DNA from: Leidyana gryllorum EB-2025a
Lineage: Eukaryota > Apicomplexa
Direction: 5' to 3'
Length of the DNA: 64,000 nucleotides
NCBI GenBank assembly: GCA_048772705.1
Contig: JBLWGC010000140.1
Span: 186,001 to 250,000 of the forward strand
Shown: in pieces, positions 1 to 10,900 of the stretch
Numbering within the stretch: position 1 is the stretch's first letter
Layout: every line of letters starts with the position of its first letter
The notes under the pieces: model-generated
Databases searched by the model: none
What the model was told of the DNA's origin: nothing
The model's input: only the letters and a program-made list of their open reading frames with translations
Program-made: the position numbers and the translations under genes

Positions 1-197
1 GGCCAAGACGAGAACGAAAGACATTCAAGGAGATGGAAGAATAAATAGATGTGAGATAACCTCTGGATTTTTGGAACCGTTCAAATTCGCGTCTTCTGTT
101 TTGTCTTTTCGCGGGGGCACAATAGCCTCTCCGCCCCCCTACAACATCTGCTCCAAACAAAAAGTACCCAGTATACCAACAACCCCCCTATCCCCCG

Positions 198-3100
198 TCA
201 GCCTAAGGACCCGTAGACATCAATGTCTTCATCTTCGATCGTGGCTTTCGCAGTACCGCGAAGGCTGTCCTGTAGACGAGGGCCCTGACTTTCCTCAACC
301 TCCCCTGACCCGCCTCCCTTAACAATCTTTGTACGCAGTGACGCCAAAGGATTGATGATGTATGTCGATGTGAACTGATTTAGTTTACTGCTGCTGACCC
401 CACCTGGCTCCAATACCTCCACGCCATTCTCCTCTCCCGTCACGTTCTCAGTTTCCACCGCCGCAGGAGCCTCCACTACCGCGGCAGCCTCCACCGCCGC
501 GGGAGACGATCGAGGCACCTCGGCCTGTGACGCCCCGCCCTCATCACACAATTCCACCGGGAGCGATTGCATCACCTGTCCGTCATCACCGCTTGTTGCA
601 GTGACAGCTGGAATGGCCACACTCGAACGACCTTTCATTTCTGCACAAGTCAAGTTGATGACCTCAACAGCTCGTGAGGCCGATAACAATCCCTCGCCTT
701 CCTCTCCTTCTTTCGGACTCCTCTGCGTGCCAGTGAGGGGTGGGGGCGAAACCAGTAACTCTGCCCCCTCCCCACCATCATCCCTCGGCACCACGGCAGC
801 TCCGCCGCCGCCGCGACTCAGCCCACTCCGTAACATCTTCGATAAAGCACCACTGTGGTACAGTTGAGAGGGAAGGGAGGTAAGTCGTGAACTCAATGAT
901 CGGGTTGAAATCAATGGATCTGACGATTGGGCCATGGGCTCTCTGTTTCTGACAAGCCAACTGGCACCGCCTCCGCCTCGGCTTGAGGCCGCCGGACTCA
1001 GGCAGCTATCACTCGGTGAGGGGGCTATACTCTCTACGTCCTCGCACCAACGCTCCTCATACTTTCGTACTGAAGGGGGCTCGACAGGAGTTTTGACCCC
1101 CCCACTGTCTTCGTGAGAGCCGCTCTTCGGGGACACCGCGTCCCCAGCAGGGGGAGCAATAGCATCCGCAGTCGTCACTCCAGGCCGCGGAGGACTCGAG
1201 GTGCTCGATAACGTCGACCTCGGCTGGCGGTTGAGCGCATTCAGTATGGTTGAATGACCCTTTTTGGCCAACTCAGCGATAACACTCGGAAGAGACGTCA
1301 CCAACTTTTGAGCCGCGCCACTCTGGGGATCTGTCGATCCCATCACATTCGTTTGAGTCGATGGCTTTGGCTGCGATCGCTGCTGCCCATCCATCACTGC
1401 CATTGACAGTTCCCTCAAAGTGTTCTTCTTGTCCCAGTAGGAGGCCACAGCAGCCTTGTAGACTTCTCCTCCCATATCGCGAGCACTTCGGGGACGCTGA
1501 CTCAGCGCTCCTGTCAACCCTTTAACAGTGTACATCCGAGCATCCACCGCTTCGTAGGCTTGTTTCAACTGTCGCAATGGATTCTGTGACTTGGTTAGAT
1601 TGTCTTGGATCAGAGGGTGTTCCATCAACTGTCTGGCGGTGGGGCGCTCTGTGACCAGCGGCACCAGACACTGACGGATAAAACTGATCATTTGAGGAGG
1701 CACTTTGCGCTCCAATAGCTCTGACAACAAACATTCGATGTAATCGACGTCGGTCACAATATCTAAAACCTGCAGCGGAAGCGCAAATGGACAAATTGAG
1801 TGACAACACCTTTCCTCCAAATCGAAACTTACCCGACTAATCGCATCGCCATGAATATCTCCACCAGATAGAGCATCGAACGGAGTGTCGCCTGTAAGTA
1901 ATTCTAAGCTAAACAATCCAAGACACCAGACATCGGTGCTCGACTGCTTGGGGTACTCTTCCCCATCAACACCAGACGTGCCGCCTGCATCATCAAGCAT
2001 TAGACTCGCCCGACCTCCGGTAAATACTCGAGATCCAGATAAATAGTTGTCCCGGACATAGTCCAGACTCTCGGGGGGACAATGACTCAGACTGCCCCCG
2101 AAAAATACACCCGATTCCCGACATCCGAAAGCCTCAGCCGCCGGCACTCGATGCGCGGCACCGAAATCAATCAAGATTGCTTCTGCTTTATCGTTCACCA
2201 ACACATTGTCAGCCTTCACATCGCCGTGCACAGTTGCCGACAGAGTGTCAAACTCGTGCAACGCCACCAACGCCTCCAATACTTGGCTGTCAGCCTGTGT
2301 CACAACCGCTCACATCACTCACCGTAACCATACTGTGATCATTTCAGGAGCCAAACCCTCACTTTCACAAGCCTACACGTGCCAGAATGTGATGAACCAG
2401 ACAGGCCTCTTCCTCACACAGGACCGCAGACCGCAGAGTAAAGAATCTCTCTCCACTTACCAGTCGACGTAGTGATCCTGGATAATAGTCCAATGCAAAT
2501 ACCACATGACTGCGTAGAGAGACAATCTCGTGAATCCTGAAGGGAACTTTTAGCTTCGCACACCTCCTGTCATAACTCAAAGACTCACTTTGAAATATGC
2601 GGCAGTGTCGCAGACGCCACATGAATCGCCGCCTCCAATTCAATCCGAGGACTCAAGTCATTCTGCTTTCCGCCCCCAGGACCTCGTTGAGGCAGGCTGA
2701 GCGCTGGCTCCGACTTTGAGGGCTTATTGCACAAAGGCTGCGGGGAAGAGTTCCCCTTCTGCACAGCGGCGGCCGAGGGCTCGCAGACCCACATGAACTT
2801 GAGTGCAAACAACTTGTCGAGGTACAGATTAGTACCATCGACAATTCGACACGCCTTGTACACCAGCGAGGTTCGACCCCAATTGATCACATCAAGCAAC
2901 CGCCACCGACAATCTGAAGCAGCTACCTCATCAGGGAACCGAACATTCGATATGATGGTATGCCCTGGGGGCCATCGCGACCAGATTCGACGTACGCCTG
3001 AACCGATCAAACAGTGCTCTCGAGTAGGCTCCCCATGTTGCACCGCAGATGACGCCTTTTCCAGCTTGTCTTTGGTGGTCTCTTCAGTGACGGGAGCGGG

Positions 3101-3256
3101 ACTCTTTTGCGTCGTTCCGTTGCCCCCCTCCCCTGCTCCAGACTGTAGATTTTGGCGCCCAGGCGAGGAGTCAGGCTGTTTCTCCTCCCCTTTGCGATGA
3201 CGGCTGGTAGAACTGACTGATTGGAGCGATGACGAAGACGATCTGCTGGATGACAT
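198..3256 (-). CDS. Divergent serine/threonine protein kinase, 937 aa, five exons
   Basis: Exons on the minus strand are 3256-2589, 2536-2461, 2412-2377, 2294-1833 and 1769-198. Phases agree and the total is 938 codons including stop. The N-lobe has a degenerate glycine loop (GRTSLVYKA) and a VAIK-like FALKF. The catalytic loop is HGDVKADN, the magnesium loop is DFG, the APE motif reads PPE, and DVWCLG marks helix F. All catalytic residues are therefore present. The last ~480 residues are low-complexity Ser/Pro/Ala sequence without a domain I recognise. Start: ATG at 3256; the frame upstream lacks an ATG. The 63-nt intron 1832-1770 contains no stop, so the unspliced reading frame is also open, but GTAAGT...CTGCAG argues for splicing. 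The donor of intron 3 (GTAGGC) is the least certain. Family assignment beyond Ser/Thr kinase is not possible from the sequence. Confidence 0.8.
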
Positions 3257-3587
3257 CAACAAACACCATTTTTGTGGACTAAGCTGCAATCAGTGCATCT
3301 ATAGGTACCCATCATTCTTTCACTCCATTAATCCGCGAATCGTACGTTTGTTCACATCAACTCACTTCCGCCCCCAACACTCTCGGGGTATCTGTGATAG
3401 TACACTATAGTCGCCAACGGTGGACAATGTTCGACGCCATATCAAGCTCTAGGTAGGTTCGGTATGCGAAGAGGACTAAACTGCTGCGCTTTGTGGTGAT
3501 CGCGGGCTACCGTGCCCAACTTGCTCCCTCAATTCACCCCTCCAACAGTCTCTTGCATCCTCAAGTACACCCGCAGTTGGTGTCTAC

Positions 3588-5124
3588 TTAATCCTTCTTC
3601 TCGTCCTCAAGTGAATCGTAAAATACATTGTGGATTGACTCCTTCATGTGAGTGTTGTAGATAGCGTCCGCCAGCAGAGGCCCTGCGACCATTGATGAGG
3701 TGGAAGTTAAGGGGTGGAACCTACCGATGCTCAATTGCGTGATGCGAGGGCAAGTGGCCACTGCCTCGGACTGCTTGATGGAGTCTGATACAACGACTTC
3801 TTCAATCGGTGATTTGGTCAATCTATCGATCGCTGGGCCGGAGAACAATCCGTGAGTTGCAAAACAAAAAATGCGCTGCGAAACCGAGTAAATGGTCAAA
3901 CGTGGTGTACGGAGCTTACTTTGGCACCGTTCGTCTTGAGCATTCTTGCAGCCTCACACAAAGTTCCAGCAGTATCAATCATGTCGTCTACAATGATAAC
4001 GTCGGAGCCCTGTCGACGAAATATTGGTGGAGGAAATCATTGTTTGATACTTACATCAACTCGTCCCACCAACTCCATCTTCTCAATAGCATTAGCTCCG
4101 GCGCGCTGCTTGATGAGCATAGCCAATCCGGTGCTCTTGTCTGTGTTGAGAGCAGTGAAACCTTCCTGGAAGTTTCGTGCCCGGTACACGCCACCTGAAG
4201 GAGAAGGCCGTTGCCAGCTCCACCGGGACTACTTACCCGCATCCGGGGAGACGATGACCGGATTTTGTAGGTCTTTCTGGTTGAAGTAGCGCAGTCCAAC
4301 CTTCTGAGCTTCCAAATTATCCACCGGAACTCGTGGACCGAAAAAGCCCTGGATTTGACCACAGTGGAGGTCAACTGAAATCACGCGATCAACTCCCATG
4401 CACTCAATCATGCGAGCGACATCAGCAGCAGAGATGGGCACTCGAGAGCTCAATTTTCGGTCCTGGCGAGCATAACCATAGTATGGCACAACAGCAGTGA
4501 TTTTCTTTGCCGACGACCTTCGGCAAGTAGAGATCATCAGCAACAGCTCCATCAGGTTCTCATTCACTGGCGGTGATGTTGGCTGGATGATGTAGACATC
4601 GCGACCCCGGATAGAGTCCAGGAACTGAAGGTCAATCTCCCCATCAGCGAATCTGATCGGTGCGACATGTCGGATGCATCAGCGACATCACTCATTACCT
4701 GGTCAGTTTGACACCACCGATAGTGGTTCCCAGATGATTTGCGATGGCCTCCCCGAGCTGTTTGTTGGAGTTGCCACAGAATAGGACGGCCCCCTCGAGA
4801 CCTTTGCCTTCACTGCTCTCATATTTGCGCTCCTCACATTGCACAAAGGAGGGAACGGATTCAACCTCGGTTGGTTCGGCGTCCTTCCGTGACCTTCGTG
4901 CCAAGCCAGCTGCTGCGCCCAAGATGGCTGCGGTGCCAATCAGACCTGCATAGGCACGTCCAGACCGTTGCCTGCCATCTTGACGGTGCCTCCCAGCCTG
5001 CTTCTGCACAAGTGAATGTGTGTGGTATGTGTTTCGCCTGACTCACCAGTCCCAGCAGTGAATCTGCCACTCGTGGGACCTGAGACACGCTTGTGCCACC
5101 CCGCGATAGGGATAATTGAACCAT
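3588..5124 (-). CDS. Ribose-phosphate pyrophosphokinase (PRPP synthetase), 424 aa, seven exons
   Basis: Makes 5-phosphoribosyl 1-pyrophosphate from ribose 5-phosphate and ATP, the entry point to purine, pyrimidine, NAD and His/Trp synthesis. Exons: 5124-5047, 5003-4699, 4652-4237, 4194-4055, 4009-3920, 3875-3725, 3682-3588; introns are 42-46 nt and phases agree. Family hallmarks in order: FADGEIDLQ, the [22 protein letters not shown] block, [28 protein letters not shown], and the PRPP-binding signature [15 protein letters not shown] in exon 5, then [11 protein letters not shown]. The family core is about 318 residues. The extra ~100 residues at the N-terminus include a hydrophobic Ala/Gly/Leu stretch (about residues 46-64) followed by a basic RRSRKD, consistent with an organelle-targeting or membrane-anchor segment (inference). 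Exon 1 was chosen because it supplies the only in-phase ATG. Its stop-to-start gap from the upstream alveolin-like gene is 81 nt and contains a strong polypyrimidine tract plus AG. Confidence 0.93.
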
Positions 5125-5205
5125 CAATTGTTCAAGGGCCTTTTTGAAAACAGAAAAAAGAGATGACGCAGTACACACGAACGTTCGATAGCACAGCCGC
5201 ACAAG

Positions 5206-7227
5206 TTAGTAGACCCGCTTCTGGCGCAGTTTGAGCTGTTCGGTTCCCATGCCCATGCTGAGTGACCGTGTAGCTTCTTGGGCACTTGCTGAGGGGGTGA
5301 TTGCTTCGGTTGCGTTGTACTGGTGGAAGTGCGAGTGAGCGTGGTTGTGAGAGTGGGCGTGTTCGTGACCATGTTGGTGAAAGTGGACATGTAGGTCAGC
5401 ACCTGTGGCCGCTTTCTGAAGTTCGGCTTTCAGGTCGGCCAGGGAAATCAGGGGTGTTTCGAGCGGTGGGGCAGGTATGGTGATTTCCTTGACGACTTCA
5501 ACTGGTACTTCTTTGATAACCTCGACTTCTTTGATGACGGGTACTTGAACTTCGCGGATGACCTCTACCTCTTTGATCACTTCAACGGGGACTTCTCGGA
5601 CAACTTCCCGCACAACTTCCACCGGAACCTCGCGGACAACTTGAACTTCGCGCACGACTTCGACTGGTTCGTGGACATCTTGGTGCAGGTTCTTCTCAAT
5701 GTACAGCGGCTCTGCACTCTGGCTGCACAGAGTCAGCCGGCGCTTGCGCTTGTGCTGGTCAATGAGGGCCTGCACGGCGGCCTCCAGAGAAACAGCAGAA
5801 GACATGGAATCGGTATCTAAGGGGGACTAAGGGTGGAAGATGAGGTGAGCCCAGAGGTGAGGAAGTCGGTGACTCACGCCTGTGACAGCTTGATTCTCAA
5901 TAGTGGTCAAACTCATCAAATGCTGAATCATCTCATTCTGTCTGCGAACGACATCTTGATATTTGCGCTCCAAGGCCTGCGTCAGGGAAATACTGATAGA
6001 CTGATGATGAGTATTCAATTCTTACCTCATATCGGGCTTCTGATCCCACCAGCGCTGACTGAGCCGCCTCGTTATTGCGGACCGCCTTCGAGAGAACGAC
6101 ACAGTTAGTCAGCGTTGCCAAATTGTGGAGGGCTTACGTCATTGAGCTTGGCGGCGAGAGTCTCTCCTTCGGACTCCAAGTCGGCGACTAACCGTTCGAA
6201 GTGGGCGATCTCTGGCAAGAAGGAGTGGGAAAAGTGGTTGTGCAGTGTTTACTCACCTTGGCTGTGCTCTTCCCGCAGCTGTCGAGTGCGATCTGTGATT
6301 GAGGTGTTGCGAGGATGTGGTTGACGGCAACGTACGTTGATGTGACTGGTTTTGACCTTCTAATTGCGCCAATTCATATTGGAGATCGCGAATCTGCAGA
6401 GTGTGAATGGTGGGGTGTTGAGGGAGCGTGTAGATCACCTGGCGCTCCAGCACCATAGTACTTTGTTTGGGTTTGTCAGATTCTTGTCGCATATGGCCAG
6501 CTGTCGGACGCCCATCGCGGAGTTCATAGAGCTGTTCATCTTTCTTGTCGAGCTGCGATATGAAAGTTGTGGGACAGATTTGAGTTGAGATTTGGGTGTC
6601 GGGATTGATTGATTGATCGATCTGTTGTGAGGGTGGGAGGCGTACCTCTTCCAAGACTTGTTCATACTTTTGTTTCCAGAGAGTCATCGCCTCGTCGTGT
6701 CTGGTTGCGTTTTCTCGTAGTTGCATCTCTTGTTCGTATCTGGCTTCTTCAAGATCGTTTCGGACGTGAGTCATTTGTTCGAGCTCTTCCGACATTGAGG
6801 CGACAGCCTGATTGAGATCGAGTGCGAGCTCGCAGACCTCTTTTACATCGTTCAATACTTGAGATCTGGGGACTTCAACAGCGGTCGAATAGCTGTTTAC
6901 AGAGAGAGAGTGTGTGTGTTTGTAAATGAATCTACTTTACCGATCGCGTATACGTCTTATGAGGACTTGATAATTTGATAATGCTGAGAGACGAACAGTA
7001 TTGGAGATGGCTCCTCGATTACCGCCTCCCGCTGAAGTGCCGGGTGGTCCGTCTTGTGTGGGTTCTTCTTCTTCAATGATCTGATGGTGGTCGTGTCTCA
7101 TGTTACTGCCCGCTCGATTGTGTCGAGATGGCGGTGGCGGTGCTATAATGTTGGTGACTACGTGGCTTGCGTTGAGTAGGTGTGCGGTTTGGAGGTGGCC
7201 TCCATCGCCTTGGGCGCTGTAAGGCAT
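5206..7227 (-). CDS. Alveolin-like coiled-coil protein, 515 aa, nine exons
   Basis: Exons: 7227-6941, 6865-6646, 6552-6439, 6393-6357, 6292-6257, 6211-6138, 6085-6026, 5976-5878, 5826-5206; phases agree throughout. Residues ~1-95 are disordered. Residues ~95-305 form a long heptad-rich coiled coil (LEEARYEQEMQLREN..., LERKYQDVVRRQNEM...). Residues ~360-425 are back-to-back charged repeats of the type VPVEVVREV / VIKEVEVIREV, the hallmark of alveolins, the intermediate-filament-like proteins under the alveolar sacs of Apicomplexa, dinoflagellates and ciliates. A His-rich stretch follows (about residues 450-475), then a short basic tail. By family analogy the product is structural and cortical (inference). 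Similar repeats occur occasionally in unrelated proteins, so the assignment depends on the combination with the coiled coil. Intron 6356-6293 has an unusual GTCAAA donor. Confidence 0.78.
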
Positions 7228-7290
7228 TGTTGACAAAAGAAAAGTGGGTCTTTTGAGTATGAGTTTTCACGCCCCATTGGTCTGCTAAAA
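7228..7290. promoter_or_regulatory. 63-bp divergent promoter region (alveolin-like / CAP gene)
   Basis: The alveolin-like gene starts at 7227 on the minus strand and the CAP gene at 7291 on the plus strand. Everything needed to drive both, including both 5' untranslated regions, must fit in or overlap these 63 bp. I see no TATA-like element. Boundaries are set by the two start codons only. Confidence 0.45.
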
Positions 7291-7962
7291 ATGAGAGGAT
7301 TGCGAAGTACAGTGGTTAGTCTGCTTGGAATGGATGCCGGTCAGTATCAGGGCAACAATGGCCACGGCAATAGTAATTCCTCTTCCGAGGCAAAGGTTCC
7401 GGATTGGATAGTGAAGCAGTGGCCGTGTTCGAACGTGAGTGATGCAGAGTGGGAGGCTTTTGACGGCTTCAACTTCCTGCGCCGAGAGCAAGGCAAGAAG
7501 GACTTGCCTTTTGACCAAGCGATGTGGATCATTTCCAGAGTGCACACTACAGCTAGTAACGCCACCGAAGAGCAGCAAAACCAGCCCGGCTGTGGGACAG
7601 CCCACGACTGGTGGCCCGGACCTCTGCAAGGGAAGACCGGTTACACGACCTGTTGTTTAGGCGATGATGGCAACTGCATGTGGAAGAAACCTAGAGAGAT
7701 CTTTAGCATTGATGATTTAGACTACGGGTATGAGATTGCAAGCTATGCTTCCATGGGGTGGGAGGACGTTCCTCTCAATATGGTCAATATGTTCAACAAC
7801 TCCGAAGGGCACAGAATAGTCATCGTGGAACAAGGACAGTGGTCCAATGCCAACTGGAAAGGGATGGGACCGGGAATCGGTGGCCTCTGGGGGGATGTCT
7901 GGTTCACTCAAAGCGAACCCCCAAAGCCACTAGGCTACTGCCAACGCCCTCGCAAACTTTGA
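7291..7962 (+). CDS. CAP (SCP/PR-1-like) domain protein, 223 aa
   Basis: Single exon. The C-terminal two thirds fit the CAP superfamily: FDGFNFLRREQGKKDL corresponds to the first helix with its NxxR..xG pattern, GTAHDWWP supplies a central histidine, MFNNSEGHR matches the CAP signature W-x-x-S-x-GHR, and GPGIGGLWGDVWFTQ matches the closing GxG...G-x-x-W-x-x-Q strand. CAP proteins are usually secreted and act in sterol or lipid binding or in host interaction; no function can be fixed here. Cysteines are plentiful (about six), as expected for an extracellular protein. The first 20 residues are only weakly hydrophobic, so a signal peptide is not obvious and an upstream exon is possible. The giant gene starts 16 nt after its stop. 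Confidence 0.6.
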   Translation: MRGLRSTVVSLLGMDAGQYQGNNGHGNSNSSSEAKVPDWIVKQWPCSNVSDAEWEAFDGFNFLRREQGKKDLPFDQAMWIISRVHTTASNATEEQQNQPGCGTAHDWWPGPLQGKTGYTTCCLGDDGNCMWKKPREIFSIDDLDYGYEIASYASMGWEDVPLNMVNMFNNSEGHRIVIVEQGQWSNANWKGMGPGIGGLWGDVWFTQSEPPKPLGYCQRPRKL

Positions 7963-7978
7963 GCCATATTTTTCAAAC

Positions 7979-10900
7979 ATGGATGAACACCTCCTCAAGG
8001 ACCTATTCCAGACCGCTGTCCCAAATTGTCCCGCGTACCGATCCTTCACCAAGTACCGATACCTATACCATCTCATCCAATTTGGCTCCCCGTCACGCCA
8101 TGTGCTCCAGAAGCTCCCAGAGATACACCCCGAACATGAACGCTGGCTCTCATTCTGTCAAGATTTGTCGTTCCTGCTCGTGCTTCTCAGACAAACCGCT
8201 GCTGCCGCAGAAATCAACACTATTGTTGACTCGCTCGCACTCATCTATTCACACTCACATAGCAATATGCACACACGATTCGCCGATCTATGCGCCATAG
8301 AAACTCCCCCACCCAAACCACACGTCCCCCAGAACCACTACTCCATCGCTCCCCTACAGGCACTCAACACTTGGCTTCGCCTCCGCTTCCTACGCAAATA
8401 TGCCACCACACACTTTCAAACTCAGTACTCTAACATACCCATCCCCGCCACGCCGCCGCCCGTATCTCGGAACCCAAGGGACAAACCTTCAAGACAGCAC
8501 CGCCACCACACAGACTCTCCCGACCTCAGATCCACTTCGCCCGGACCCCTCACGCACGCTCAAGAGCTCGACGCAGGTGAGAAACTCGAGAAGAAACCGC
8601 CCCGCCCTTCACAATCAATCCTGCAGCTGCCAACTGGAGACCCAACCAAAACCTCCTCGTCCAACCGCCACCCCAACCTGAACCTGAACCTCCCGCCGAG
8701 GTCCCGGTAGATACGGTCTCAGACGTCGACTCCAACCCCCCGCAGGCGCCTCAACAGGAGGAGATTTCAGAGTCCCAGAAGCCAGACGAAGACGACAAAT
8801 CTCCTGCCCCACACCCGGGACCTCTTACGACCAGTGAAACAGCGCTCAGCTCGTTGCCCGACTCGAGAGCTGCGTCACCGCCAAAGCTGAAACCACCTGC
8901 TGAGACGACCACCAAAGCCAAAGCGTCGGCCTGGTGGATGAACCTATTTTCCAGGGCAGATTCTCGGCCGACCTCCAGCAAAGTGGACACCTATGAAACC
9001 CCAGACGCGGAAGCTGTTGTCGTTGTTAAAGCCGGCGGACCCCTCGCGGGCCGCAAACGACCTCAGCCGCCCTCTATGGCCCCGGGAGACGAAGTCGATG
9101 CACCCGGTCGCGGGGCCCACGGCAGCCCGGGCCAAAAACTCTCGAAAGCTGAAGACGAAGAAGCACGGAAGGCCGAATCGCACAAGTTTGGCAATCGGAA
9201 ACGGGCTCGCGAGGCGGAAACTGGAGCGGACATCGATGTCGATGCCGAAGACCCACCAGTCGAACGCCCTCAAAAGACCCGCGCCGTTACAAGGGTCCCA
9301 CTGCCCAACATAGAAGAAGAAACTGGTATCCAACCCTCTGCTCCAGGCACGGCTGAGCAACCAGATGAAGATACCCCCAAAATCCTCCCCATCCCTGAGG
9401 ATGAGGAAGGAGGAGAAGACGCCGCGGGCGAAGATAAGGCCTCCTCACCCACCAATTATAGCAATCACTTTGCATTCGAAGATACTTTACATCCAGACAA
9501 CGAGCCTAATTGGAAGAGGACATTCACTCCTCTTCTGGAGGTGCCGACATCTGCCACCAACTTCTTTGCAGAACAAGCAGACGTGCTTGCCCGCCGATGG
9601 AGTAATTTGAATCCCCAATACCCCATAACTGCCTCAACCTGCCCCATGGGCGCCGTCCACCCAGACTGGCGGCCCCCCGTTGTCAATCAAGGTGAACACG
9701 CACCCCATGTCATGAACCCTTGTCGTAAACCTCTTTGCAGCTGATAAAGTAGCGCGTAGACTCCACTATAAGGAGGCAAGAACTCTCTTAATGTGTACAG
9801 ACGATCTTGAAGGCTTCACTGCCAATACTCGGGATGGAGTCCTGCAGTCCATTCTGGACGGTAAGTGGCTCTGCCGAGGAAGCACAGCGGCTGACAATGC
9901 GTGCAGGGCTCACGGGTTACGTACCACGCAGTCCTTCGGCGAAAGCTTTCATTCAAGCAGTTCCGGATTATAGTGTGCTGCTCAAGCTTCTGCCGCTGGA
10001 CCAGAAACGTCCAGCATTTGAATGTGGATCTGCATTAATAAGTAGCACTCTTTCGCCACGTCAACGGGCTCTTATTCGGCGGGTGCGGCGTATAGCCAAT
10101 CAAGCCGAAGCATTTGGAATGACTAAAGAAGAACGCGAGTGGTTTGAATTGGTAGCGGGCATCCTGCCTGCACAGTCAAGTGATGAAGTTTATTCCTGGG
10201 AAGAGTGGCTGTTGTTCGCCACAGTTGCAATGGGTAGAGAACTATCCGTTCCCGACCCGAACCTGACTAATCTTCGCAAACGGGCAGGTGAGCACAGCAG
10301 TTCCGATGTCTCCGTGTGCACACACGCGCACGCGGCGACCAAACGTATGCTGAACGGAATCAGCTGTTCTCCTCAGAGGGACGCCAGTCGGACGTTGGAA
10401 CTAAAATCAGCGCCTGTCTCTTGAATCACTTCACTCCTTCCGATTCTGCCGATGCTGTTGTGAAAAGCAGCTCTCAAGTGGTGGACGAAGTATTGGGGAT
10501 ATTGCAGGAGTACACCACAGATCCCGGGGATATTCGAGAGATTACTGTGCTGAGAGAAGTGATTCTCACTGCCAATGCAGTGGATCGATACGAAGAGGTG
10601 TCAACGGCGGAGCCTTCTTCTCCGGCCTCCGATCATTTGATGGTCGAGGCCGAGGTTCAGGGCGAGATCCTCCGCGGACTGAAAGAGAATAGAAAAGAGG
10701 TAGAGGAAGAGGAAGAGGAGGAGGATGCAGAGGACAAGCACGTTGTGCCGTCCAGCAGTGTTCGGCGCAGAGTACTGCGGCGTGCACGTCAGCAAGCCGC
10801 GACCGCAGATTTGATGCGACTATACCAGCAAGCCGCAGGAGGAAGTGCGACAGATTATGCTCAAGGCTTCGCCCCCGTTTTTGGGGCAGACGAATACGAT

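Noticed and set aside
7285-7629. Minus-strand frame with a hydrophobic stretch, possibly a membrane protein
   Set aside because: It lies opposite the CAP gene, overlaps its conserved motifs, and has no splice or promoter context.
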